Below are positions 1-7,573 of a DNA stretch of 26,263 bases, piece by piece. Numbering within the stretch: the first letter of the stretch is position 1; the number at the start of each line of letters is the position of its first letter. The translations under genes were made by a program, and so were the position numbers. The notes under the pieces are model-generated. The model made no database searches. It was not told where the DNA came from and saw only the letters and a program-made list of their open reading frames with translations. The stretch is from assembly GCA_963624975.1 (NCBI GenBank), contig CAVFRF010000029.1, positions 1 to 26,263 on the forward strand, in the 5' to 3' direction. The DNA comes from CAVLCC01 sp963624975. GTDB taxonomy: Bacteria; Actinomycetota; Coriobacteriia; Coriobacteriales; CADBOM01.

Positions 1-1
1 G

Positions 2-838
2 CTCAAGGAGATGGCGGCGCTAATGCCGGGCGAGAACTTCGCGTTCTTCGGCGACTCGGCGCATGCCCCCTACGGCAGCAAGCCCTACGAGGCGGTGTTC
101 GGGCTTTCGAGCCGCATCGCGAAGGCCTTCGTGGAGAGCGGGTGCAAGGCCATCGTGATCGCGTGCAACACAGCAACGAGCACTGCGGCCGACCAGCTGC
201 GCGCCGCGTATCCGCAGATTCCCATCATCGGCATCGAGCCTGCGCTCAAGCCCGCCGCGGCCGCGAGCCACGGGGGCACCATCCTCGTGATGGCCACCGA
301 GGTCACGCTCAGGCTCGAGAAGTTCCAGCGCCTGCTGGGCGAGTACGGCAGCGGCTCCAACGTGATCGAGGTGCCCTGCACCGGGCTGGCCGACCGCATC
401 GAGCAGGGCCGTCTGGGAGACAGCGACCTCGTCGAGCTTATCGACCGGCTGGTCGGACGCTACCGCGGCAAGGTGGACAGCGTCGTGCTGGGATGCACGC
501 ACTATCCGTTCGTGAAGGAGCAGATACGGCAGGTGCTGGGCGACGTGAGGTTCTTCGACGGCAACGCCGGCACCGCGATGCAGCTCATGCACGTGCTGGA
601 GAGGTCGAACCTGCTCGTGCAAAGCCCGAGCGCAGATGGGATGACCGCAACCCTCGTGGGCGCGCAGCCCGGGCGAACCGGCGAGGTGCGCTTCTTCTCC
701 AGCATCGACTCGCCGGACGAAATCGAGCTGTACAAGCGCTTCTTCGCGCTTCCAATCGCAGGCTCGCACGCTTCGGGCATCGCAAATGCAGCAGGACTCG
801 GCAACAACCCCACTGGCACAGGAGGCCAAAGATGCTAG
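2..838 (+). CDS. murI: Glutamate racemase, 5'-truncated by window edge
   Basis: Interconverts L- and D-glutamate in the cytoplasm to supply D-Glu for peptidoglycan. The frame is open from the first complete codon at base 2, and the N-terminus with the family's first Asp-Ser motif lies outside the window. Both catalytic cysteines of the family are visible: one in the motif IACNTATS (Cys codon at 164) and one in LGCTHYP (Cys codon at 494). FFGDSAHAPYG near the start matches the conserved substrate loop. The C-terminus carries a short Ala/Gly-rich tail after the racemase fold. The stop overlaps the start of the next gene by 7 bases, which implies translational coupling. Identification is firm; only the start is unknown. 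Confidence 0.95.
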   Translation, partial: LKEMAALMPGENFAFFGDSAHAPYGSKPYEAVFGLSSRIAKAFVESGCKAIVIACNTATSTAADQLRAAYPQIPIIGIEPALKPAAAASHGGTILVMATEVTLRLEKFQRLLGEYGSGSNVIEVPCTGLADRIEQGRLGDSDLVELIDRLVGRYRGKVDSVVLGCTHYPFVKEQIRQVLGDVRFFDGNAGTAMQLMHVLERSNLLVQSPSADGMTATLVGAQPGRTGEVRFFSSIDSPDEIELYKRFFALPIAGSHASGIANAAGLGNNPTGTGGQRC

Positions 839-1995
839 AGAACATACTCGACATGCTCGACGACCAGAGCCTGCGCGGACGATGCCTCGAATGGATGGCA
901 TCCATGATGTGCGACATCGACTACTGGCCGTTCGGTGGGCCGATCCACCAGCAGGCGCATTGGGCGCGCACCCTGGTGCTGGCCACGCAGATCGCCAGCC
1001 ACGAAGGGCTGCTGTCCAAGGACATCGACGCGCTGATGGCCGCGGCGGCGTTCCATGACACGAGGCGCCTGTCGGGCGGACTCGACCAGGGACATGGCGA
1101 CCGAGGAGCCGAGCACTACCGCGAATACTGCGAGGCCACCGGCATGGAGTTCGACCCCAGGACCTACCTCGCCATCAAGTGGCACGACCGCGACGACACC
1201 GTCGGCATCGCCGCCATCGGGAGCTGGATGCAGGAGAACCCCGACGCGATCGGAGGCAGCGGCGACGGCTCTAACGCCAGCGCGATGCTCGTCTACAAGA
1301 TTCTCAAGGATTCCGACAACCTCGACCGGCTGCGCATCTCGCTGGATGCGCTGGACATGAGCTACATCAGGCTCCCCTACTCGCAGACGCTCTGGCAGTA
1401 CTCCCACGACATGCTGCTGGCAAGCCAGGCAGAGGGCACCCGCGAGGGCGATGCCGCCGGCCCGGACGCCAGGCGCTGGCTCGTGGTGGTGGACGTGCAG
1501 AACGACTTCGTGGACGCGGCGCTCGGCACGCCCGAGGCCCAGGCGGCCCTGCCGGCGATGGTCGAGAAGGCTGCGGGCTTCGAGGGCGCCGTCGTGTTTA
1601 CCAAGGACACGCACAGCTCGCGCTATCTCGACACCTCCGAGGGCAAGAAGCTCCCAGTGCCGCACTGCATCGCGGGCAGCGAGGGCTGGCAGCTGGTACC
1701 CCAGATGCAGCAGGTCTGCGACCGCCGTCGGAGTCCGGTGTACCTCAAGGGCACTTTTGGCAGCAGGAGGCTGGCAGACGACATCCTGGCGGCCTATGCT
1801 AGGGGCAACCTGGAGTCGGTGGAGTTCATCGGGCTGTGCACCGACATCTGCGTGATCTCCAACGCGCTCATGGCCAAGGCGGCGGTGCCCGAGCTGAGCA
1901 TCTCGGTGGATGTCAGCTGCTGCGCCGGGGTCACGCCCGAGAAGCACGAGGCGGCGCTGGAGGCCATGCGCTCGTGCCAGATAGACGTGAGGTAG
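832..1995 (+). CDS. HD-domain hydrolase fused to nicotinamidase-like cysteine hydrolase
   Basis: A 387-residue two-domain protein. Residues 1-190 look like an HD-superfamily metal hydrolase: His43, the His75-Asp76 pair in AAFHD, and Asp162 in DSDNLDRLR fit the H...HD...D ligand pattern. Residues 215-387 are an isochorismatase/nicotinamidase fold with the full catalytic triad Asp221 (VVDVQNDF), Lys306 (YLKGTFGS) and Cys340 (CTDICV). The metal-ligand set Asp259, His261 (KDTH) and His278 (VPHC) is that of true nicotinamidases. The second domain probably converts nicotinamide to nicotinate for NAD salvage; the HD substrate is unknown. The ATG at 832 is preceded by GGAGG with good spacing and overlaps the murI stop. 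The open frame continues upstream to 142, but that part lies in the wrong frame over murI. The fusion is what is seen; a joint role in nucleotide salvage is inference. Confidence 0.85.
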   Translation: MLENILDMLDDQSLRGRCLEWMASMMCDIDYWPFGGPIHQQAHWARTLVLATQIASHEGLLSKDIDALMAAAAFHDTRRLSGGLDQGHGDRGAEHYREYCEATGMEFDPRTYLAIKWHDRDDTVGIAAIGSWMQENPDAIGGSGDGSNASAMLVYKILKDSDNLDRLRISLDALDMSYIRLPYSQTLWQYSHDMLLASQAEGTREGDAAGPDARRWLVVVDVQNDFVDAALGTPEAQAALPAMVEKAAGFEGAVVFTKDTHSSRYLDTSEGKKLPVPHCIAGSEGWQLVPQMQQVCDRRRSPVYLKGTFGSRRLADDILAAYARGNLESVEFIGLCTDICVISNALMAKAAVPELSISVDVSCCAGVTPEKHEAALEAMRSCQIDVR

Positions 1996-2078
1996 GAGCA
2001 GGACAAGGCGCGGCGCTCGACAATACGCGCGGACGTGCGCAAAACATACTAAATGCGACCTAGGAGGCGCAACCGAAG

Positions 2079-3131
2079 GTGAGTGCGAAAGCGGGAGAGT
2101 TCTTGAAGGCAAGCTGGAAGGGCTTGCTGCTGTGTCTGGTGATTGCGGTGCCGTGCTGGTTTCTGGGAAACGCGTTTCCCGTGGTGGGAGGCCCCATCCT
2201 GGGTATCCTCGCAGGCATGGTGGTAACGCTTCTGCTCAAGGACAAGTCGCCCTTCGACAAGGGCATCTCGTTCACCTCCAAGACCATCCTGCAAACCGCG
2301 GTGGTGCTCTTGGGCTTCGGCCTCAACCTCGCGGTAATCGCGCAAACCGGGCTGCGCTCGCTGCCCATCATCGTGCTCACCATCTCGGCATCGCTCATCA
2401 TCGCATTCGTGCTATGCAAGGTGATGAAGGTGCCGGGACGCATCTCGACGCTCATCGGAGTGGGTTCGTCGATCTGCGGCGGCTCGGCCATCGCGGCCAC
2501 GGCTCCGGTGATCAAGGCCACCGACGAAGAGGTGGCGCAGTCCATCTCGGTGATCTTCTTCTTCAACCTCATCGCGGCGCTGGTGTTCCCGGCAATCGGG
2601 TCGGCCATCGGGTTCGACACCACGTCGGGCGACGCCTTCGGCCTGTGGGCCGGTACCGCAGTGAACGACACCTCGTCGGTCACGGCCACCGCGTCGACCT
2701 GGGATGCGATGTACGGCCTGGGCCACGCCACGCTCGACACGGCCGTGACCGTCAAGCTCACCCGAACGCTGGCCATCATCCCCATCACCCTGGTGCTGGG
2801 CTTCTGGACCGCGCACCGTGCGAAGAACGAGAGCGGCGGCAAGACCAAGATCACCTTCAAGCAGGTGTTCCCCATGTTCATCCTGTACTTCGTGATCGCC
2901 TCGGTGATCACGACGGTGGCCACGGCTTGCGGAGTGTCGGCCGACGTGTTCGTGCCGCTCAAGACGCTGTCGAAGTTCCTGATCGTAATGGCCATGACGG
3001 CCGTGGGCCTCAACACCAACATCGTGAAGCTGGTCAAGACGGGCGGCAAGCCCATCGCGCTCGGCGCCTGCTGCTGGGCCGGGATCATCGCCACGAGCCT
3101 GGCCGCCCAGCACCTGATGGGCATCTGGTAG
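2079..3131 (+). CDS. YeiH/UPF0324-family integral membrane protein (putative anion/sulfate exporter)
   Basis: A 350-residue polytopic membrane protein with about ten hydrophobic segments spread over the length, normal for the Cons_hypoth698/UPF0324 family. Family hallmarks are present: LLGFGLNL in the first third, GVGSSICGGSAIAATAPVI in the middle, and AGTAVNDTSSVTATA followed by AVTVKLTRTL. The C-terminal AVGLNTN motif is also typical. The start is GTG at 2079 behind AGGAGG at 2062-2067. Some relatives are annotated as sulfate exporters, but transport specificity is not established by sequence. The 83-bp gap from the preceding gene shows no clear terminator, so co-transcription is possible. 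No membrane-protein partner is adjacent. Confidence 0.85.
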   Translation: MSAKAGEFLKASWKGLLLCLVIAVPCWFLGNAFPVVGGPILGILAGMVVTLLLKDKSPFDKGISFTSKTILQTAVVLLGFGLNLAVIAQTGLRSLPIIVLTISASLIIAFVLCKVMKVPGRISTLIGVGSSICGGSAIAATAPVIKATDEEVAQSISVIFFFNLIAALVFPAIGSAIGFDTTSGDAFGLWAGTAVNDTSSVTATASTWDAMYGLGHATLDTAVTVKLTRTLAIIPITLVLGFWTAHRAKNESGGKTKITFKQVFPMFILYFVIASVITTVATACGVSADVFVPLKTLSKFLIVMAMTAVGLNTNIVKLVKTGGKPIALGACCWAGIIATSLAAQHLMGIW

Positions 3132-3141
3132 CGTCGGAGCA

Positions 3142-3163
3142 CAGCCGCGAGCGCGGGCGGCTG
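3142..3163. terminator. Hairpin between convergent genes
   Basis: A 7-bp perfect stem (CAGCCGC / GCGGCTG) with an 8-base loop lies in the 52-bp gap between the stop of the YeiH-like gene and the stop of the regulator on the other strand. The position suits a bidirectional terminator, but no T-tract follows on either strand, so function is only inferred. Confidence 0.4.
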
Positions 3164-3183
3164 CCACACGACACCCGCTCGTG

Positions 3184-4917
3184 CTAGTCGTCGGAGCCGG
3201 AATCCTCGTCGACACTTGCAGTGCGCTCCAAGATGCGCAGTGCGATCTGCATCACCAGGCGATCGTCGGCATCTTCAAAATCGGTATGCGTGATTTCTTT
3301 TATACGGTCCACCTGGTACAAGCAGGTATTGCGATGCAGGTAAGCTTCTCGCGCGGTGCGGGTTATACTGCGATCGTTGTCTAGATATATCCGCAGCAGA
3401 TCCACATACGAGGTGTCCTTCTTCTCGTCATGGGCGATCAGGGCGTGAAGCCCATCCGGCATTATGGCTTCGGGAAGCATATCCTGCAGACATGCGTCAA
3501 TCACGCAGCTCATCGCATATTCTTCCTGCCGGTAAAGCCATATCATCGGATCTTCGCGCATGCCGGCTTTTTCGGTTGCCAACGCCAAGCGGTAGTAATA
3601 GTAGAGACTCTTGAAATCGTAGAACTTGGCCGAGAACGTGGCCCTCACCATCTGCTCGCGAAGAGGCGTGGCCAAGACAGAGATCACATCATCTCGGCTC
3701 TTTCCGGATTTGGTGATGTTGCACACGAGAACGCTGTGGTTCTTCATTCGCGTGAAATGCATGAAATGATAGAGGCGCGAGAGGCTCAGCGATAGATGCG
3801 TTAGAGAATCGTCGCCATCTTCCTCAAAGATACTGTTCCCGAGCAGGATGACCATATAGTCGTCGTCCATATGCCAGCCCATACCGTTCATGAGCGCTTC
3901 GATTCGACCGAGCACGACGTACTTGTGGGAAAGCAGGTCTCCCACCACGTTCGCGTAGTCCTTGGGGAGGTCGAAGCAGTTGGCATCCAATGTGCTCCAC
4001 ATCTTGGTGATGTAGCCAGCCAGCGTAGACAACAGCACGTAGTCGCTATTTCTTATCGGACGAATTACCTCGTCTACCAATATGCGGGCGACGGGCGTTT
4101 CGTTCAAACGGCAGTTGCAGTAAAGCGTGCGATACCCAAAGGGTTTCCCGGGATATATAGCCGCCCCCCTCGTCTTGTGGGCATCTGCAAAGTCCGGATC
4201 GCCGAGCAGCATGCATATCGTGTCGAGGTCGTAGTCCAAGCTGCTCTTTCCGCCTGTGTCTGGTTGCCCGTTTATGACTATGCGCATATAGTCCTCTAGC
4301 TGCTTCGAATCCAAAATGCCGTGTTCTGATGTGGATTCGATAGAATTCGCACATGCCGGAGCTACTCGAAATATCGATGCGAAGAAGTTGGTGTCGGTGA
4401 GAATCGGATTGCCGAACATGTCTACCGATAGCCTGGCAAGCTCTTCGATTGGCAGCTGGTCGTCTACGACATGCTGCAAATCTCTTTCCCATCGAGCGTA
4501 GCGTGCGAATATGAGCACTGCGTCGTTCATCAAGTCGGATGCAGACTGACATCCCAATGTGTAAAGCAAGTTGATCGGCGCTTGCAGCCATCGATCGTCG
4601 GGCTTCCCGCTGCACAGAATCGAAGGATGAGCCGAACCGTCTCGCGCGTTAGATTCTTCAAGTCTTGGCAAAGCCGATTCGGACAGCCGCTCTGCATCCG
4701 TTACGTATAGCACTTTGGGATCCAGCCGAAGCGGAAGCTCTCTAACGAAAAGCGGGTACTCGCACTCCGCGACATTTGGAGAATCTATAACCTTACCCTC
4801 GAAGGAAAGCTCTTCGCATCCGTCCTCTATAAAACTCAGATTGAGATTCACGATTGCCTCCATGCCCCGATTCTCGCCAACAGAACTTGGCTCATCAAAT
4901 TTCGGCATATTATACAT
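3184..4917 (-). CDS. PucR-type transcriptional regulator with C-terminal helix-turn-helix
   Basis: A large (577-residue) cytoplasmic protein. The last 70 residues show the PucR/CdaR C-terminal HTH pattern: a LLRIYLDNDRSITRTARE helix followed by YLHRNTCLYQVDRIKEIT, the recognition-helix signature of the HTH_30 family. The middle (about 330-480) resembles the GGDEF-derived ligand-response region of such regulators only loosely; the N-terminal 300 residues are not recognisable. It is divergent from the MFS/UroD-like pair, so it most likely controls them in response to their substrate. Start choice is uncertain. The ATG at 4917 lacks a Shine-Dalgarno sequence, the first codons contain TATAAT (4909-4914) that could itself be a -10 box, and ATGs at 4908 and 4863 are alternatives. 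Confidence 0.8.
   Translation of the reverse strand: MYNMPKFDEPSSVGENRGMEAIVNLNLSFIEDGCEELSFEGKVIDSPNVAECEYPLFVRELPLRLDPKVLYVTDAERLSESALPRLEESNARDGSAHPSILCSGKPDDRWLQAPINLLYTLGCQSASDLMNDAVLIFARYARWERDLQHVVDDQLPIEELARLSVDMFGNPILTDTNFFASIFRVAPACANSIESTSEHGILDSKQLEDYMRIVINGQPDTGGKSSLDYDLDTICMLLGDPDFADAHKTRGAAIYPGKPFGYRTLYCNCRLNETPVARILVDEVIRPIRNSDYVLLSTLAGYITKMWSTLDANCFDLPKDYANVVGDLLSHKYVVLGRIEALMNGMGWHMDDDYMVILLGNSIFEEDGDDSLTHLSLSLSRLYHFMHFTRMKNHSVLVCNITKSGKSRDDVISVLATPLREQMVRATFSAKFYDFKSLYYYYRLALATEKAGMREDPMIWLYRQEEYAMSCVIDACLQDMLPEAIMPDGLHALIAHDEKKDTSYVDLLRIYLDNDRSITRTAREAYLHRNTCLYQVDRIKEITHTDFEDADDRLVMQIALRILERTASVDEDSGSDD
4909..4914 (-). promoter_or_regulatory. Possible -10 box (TATAAT) for the PucR-type regulator
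   Basis: A perfect TATAAT on the minus strand overlaps the first codons of the longest reading frame of the regulator. If it is a real -10 element, transcription would begin near 4900 and translation would have to start at the ATG at 4863. No good -35 hexamer lies 16-18 bases upstream, so this is weak. The remaining divergent gap to 5086 holds no obvious operator. Confidence 0.25.
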
Positions 4918-5086
4918 AAACTTTCGAATTTGCTATGCCTGTTGTCTATTAACCTGCACGCATATGCTGCACTAAACTAAACCCGCAAAGACAAATCCGC
5001 CGGTAAATCAGCATAAATTTTGAAATACGCTCTATCGAGTGCCTGGTTTGCCATTGCCTGAAACAAAGGAGATTGGAGTATGCAAA

Positions 5087-6298
5087 ATGAATGACCAGCC
5101 CAGATGGAAGATAGTCTTGACTATGGTGACCTTATGGTTCACCACGTTTTCGGTAATGTGCCAGCTGGTGACCACCGTCATCTTGAACGACCTGTATGTC
5201 GCATTTCCCAGCAGCGAGTTCTACATCACGTCGGCGCTGTCGTGGACGCTGATCATGATTGCGTTGTCCGGCATCGTGGGCGGATGGATCCTCAAATTCA
5301 TCTCGGCCAAGGCCGAACTCGTCATAGCGGCCGTTCTCATATTGGTTGGAGTCATACCCCGCTTCATCCAGACCCCCGAGTTCATTCTGGTCTTCGCTCT
5401 GATACAGGGAATCGGAGCCGGCTTTTCCAACACCGCGGGTATGGCAATGGTCAGCAAGATGTTCCCAGACGAAATCAAGCGCTCCAAGCAGATGGGGTAC
5501 TACAACTTCGTCATGGCTGCTGTGGGAGCGCTCATGACGCTTGCGGGCGGCATACTTGCCGTCAACGGATGGCAGTTCGCCTACGACATCTATTGGGTAG
5601 CTCTCCCCATGCTGATAATGACCTGCATCTTCTTGCCCAACGATAAGAAGTTCTCGCAGGACGAAAACGCGGACACGGCGCAAGGCGAGAATGGAAGCGC
5701 CAACGACGGCGGCAAGAGGTACATATCTAGGCTGGTGCTGTTCTTCGTCTCGTGCTTCGTATGGTTCTTCGTCTGGCAGCTGCAACAGGGATTCATATCG
5801 GTTTACCTGAGCGAAACCGGCATCGGCGATGTCTCTTTTGCCGGAGTCTGCACCTCTTTCACCACCTTGGGAAGCGCCGTGGCCTGCGTGCTGTTCGGAT
5901 TCTTCTACCCCCACCTGCGCCGCAAGATCACATGCGTGACATCGGTTCTAACCGCCGCTTCCCTCCTGATGCTGTGGGCATTCCCATGCGTGCCGGTCTC
6001 CATCGTGTGCAGCGTGGTCGGCGGTGCTTGCTGCGGCACGATGCTAACCGTGATCTACGCCTATGCAGGTTCCTGCGTTCCCGCAAAGGGTAACGGCATG
6101 ACGATGGGCCTCATGACCCTCGATTACTCGCTAGCTCAGGGAATCGGAGTGTACGCCTGGGCTTTTGTGATAGAGGTTACTGGCGGCATAGGCTCTTCGC
6201 TGCTGATGGGCGCGGTTCTCCTGGCGGTGATTCTGGTAATCGAAATCGGAGCCAGCATCCACGACGACAAGGCGGGTTTTCTCAAAACCGCAAAGTAA
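5087..6298 (+). CDS. Major facilitator superfamily transporter
   Basis: A 403-residue, roughly 12-helix permease. The first helices (TLWFTTFSVMCQLVTTVI) and the loop around MVSKMFPDEIKRSKQMG fit the MFS two-bundle plan. A hydrophilic, Glu/Asp/Gly-rich central loop (about residues 190-215) separates the two six-helix halves. The start is placed at the ATG at 5087, with GGAG at 5075-5078 (8-base spacing); the frame is open back to 5039 but the upstream residues are hydrophilic and lack a ribosome site. It is followed after 88 bp by a UroD-family protein and is divergent from a PucR-type regulator. It probably imports the small molecule handled by the UroD-like protein. Substrate is unknown. Confidence 0.88.
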   Translation: MNDQPRWKIVLTMVTLWFTTFSVMCQLVTTVILNDLYVAFPSSEFYITSALSWTLIMIALSGIVGGWILKFISAKAELVIAAVLILVGVIPRFIQTPEFILVFALIQGIGAGFSNTAGMAMVSKMFPDEIKRSKQMGYYNFVMAAVGALMTLAGGILAVNGWQFAYDIYWVALPMLIMTCIFLPNDKKFSQDENADTAQGENGSANDGGKRYISRLVLFFVSCFVWFFVWQLQQGFISVYLSETGIGDVSFAGVCTSFTTLGSAVACVLFGFFYPHLRRKITCVTSVLTAASLLMLWAFPCVPVSIVCSVVGGACCGTMLTVIYAYAGSCVPAKGNGMTMGLMTLDYSLAQGIGVYAWAFVIEVTGGIGSSLLMGAVLLAVILVIEIGASIHDDKAGFLKTAK

Positions 6299-6386
6299 TT
6301 TGCATTAATGCCCGGTGCCAGTATTCAGGTGCCGAGTTCATCTGAAACAACCTTGGATTTCTACGCAACAACGAAAGGATTCAGCA

Positions 6387-7385
6387 ATGCTCACACCCAA
6401 GCAGAATTTCATCGAAACCGTCCGCGGCGGCAATCCCGACAGGTTCGTGAAGCAGTTCGAGTTCGTGGCTATGCCCTACAGCGACCCCTTCAACGCCACC
6501 AACAACTATCCAATTGAGCCGATTGAAGAGGGCCTTCCCGACCTCTGGGGAGTCACCTGGTGCTGGCCGGAAGGAACCCCCGGAGCCTTTCCGCTGCACG
6601 GCGATGGCCTCACAGTGCTCCCCGGCGACGACATCGAGAACTGGCGCGACTACGTGAAGGCGCCTCCGCTGGAGTACTCCGAGGAGCTGTGGCAGGCGGC
6701 CGAGGCCGACTACGCGACCTACGACCGCGACGAGGTGTTGGTAGGACCAATCATGTTTCCCGGGCTATTCGAGCATCTGCATGCGCTCATGGGAATGGAG
6801 GACGCCTTGTGCGCCATGTACGAGAACCCCGACGAGGTGCACGAGATCATCGAGCAGGCACTGGACTGGGAAATCGACTATCTCAAGCAGATGGCGAAGC
6901 GTCTGCATCCCGACGCGGTGGTTCATCATGACGACTGGGGATCGGCCAAGTCCACGTTCTTCTCGACCGACATGTTCGAGGAGTTCTTCCTCGACCCCTA
7001 CAAGCGCCTCTACAAGGCCTACCACGACAACGGCTACGAGTTCGTGATCCACCACAGCGACAGCTATGCCGCCACCTTCGTGCCCTATATGATCGAGATT
7101 GGCGTGGACGTGTGGCAGGGCGGAACCGACCTCAACGACATCCCCGCGCTTGTGAAGCAGTACGGCGGACAGATCTCGTTCCTCACCGGCATCGACAACA
7201 GCATCTGCGACGTGGAGGACTGGACCCCCGAGCTGGTTGCCAACCGCGTGCGCGAGATGTGCGAGAAGTGCGGCAAACAGTACTTTATGCCATGCCAGAC
7301 TGCGCAGATGACCGAGTCAACCTACGACGGAGTCTACGAAGCTGCCGACAAGGCAATCGACATGATGAGCGCCGAGATGTTCTAG
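6387..7385 (+). CDS. Uroporphyrinogen-decarboxylase-family protein (MtaA/corrinoid methyltransferase-like)
   Basis: A 332-residue cytoplasmic TIM-barrel protein of the UroD/MtaA superfamily. Signs include GPIMFPGLFEHLHALMGMED, HPDAVVHHDDWGSAKSTFFS, the EFVIHHSDSY strand, GVDVWQGGTDLNDI and the terminal MPCQTAQMTESTYDGVYEAADKAID. Members in anaerobes transfer methyl groups between corrinoid proteins and thiols through a zinc site of the H-x-C...C kind. Here the central motif reads His-His-Ser-Asp (222-225), without the first cysteine, while Cys303 near the end remains. The ATG at 6387 has AAAGGA seven bases upstream; residues translatable from 6315 are rejected as leader. No corrinoid protein or activator is adjacent, so the acceptor must be encoded elsewhere. 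True haem-pathway UroD is unlikely given the context. Confidence 0.8.
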   Translation: MLTPKQNFIETVRGGNPDRFVKQFEFVAMPYSDPFNATNNYPIEPIEEGLPDLWGVTWCWPEGTPGAFPLHGDGLTVLPGDDIENWRDYVKAPPLEYSEELWQAAEADYATYDRDEVLVGPIMFPGLFEHLHALMGMEDALCAMYENPDEVHEIIEQALDWEIDYLKQMAKRLHPDAVVHHDDWGSAKSTFFSTDMFEEFFLDPYKRLYKAYHDNGYEFVIHHSDSYAATFVPYMIEIGVDVWQGGTDLNDIPALVKQYGGQISFLTGIDNSICDVEDWTPELVANRVREMCEKCGKQYFMPCQTAQMTESTYDGVYEAADKAIDMMSAEMF

Positions 7386-7440
7386 GGGCTAACCTCGCGA
7401 TAGATGCGTAGCACCCCTCCTTAATCTGCGCTTCAAATCG

Positions 7441-7462
7441 TCTGGAAGGCAAGCCTCCCAGA
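7441..7462. terminator. Imperfect hairpin downstream of the UroD-like gene
   Basis: Ten-position stem with one mismatch and an AA loop (TCTGGAAGGC / GCCTCCCAGA), lying 55 bases after the UroD-like stop. There is no T-run, so it is a candidate RNA stabiliser or weak terminator. Confidence 0.4.
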
Positions 7463-7476
7463 ACCTCCCCTCAATA

Positions 7477-7517
7477 AGAAGTGCCCCGATTCGCAACGCA
7501 TGGATTGGGGCGCTTCT
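7477..7517. terminator. Strong bidirectional hairpin between convergent genes
   Basis: Arms 7477-7493 and 7501-7517 pair over 17 positions (AGAAGTGCCCC with GGGGCGCTTCT plus six inner pairs, wobbles included) around a 7-base loop. It lies between the stop of the UroD-like gene and the stop of the sensor kinase on the opposite strand. It can terminate transcription from both sides although a clean T-tract is missing. Confidence 0.65.
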
Positions 7518-7573
7518 TCGCCTGTGCACTTCGCGATGATGAGCTCCTCGCGACTGCGCCGCGCCGGCGGCGT

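Noticed and set aside
142..831. Upstream extension of the HD-nicotinamidase frame over murI
   Set aside because: It runs in another frame across the racemase gene, is Arg/His-rich like a GC shadow, and a good ribosome site marks the ATG at 832.
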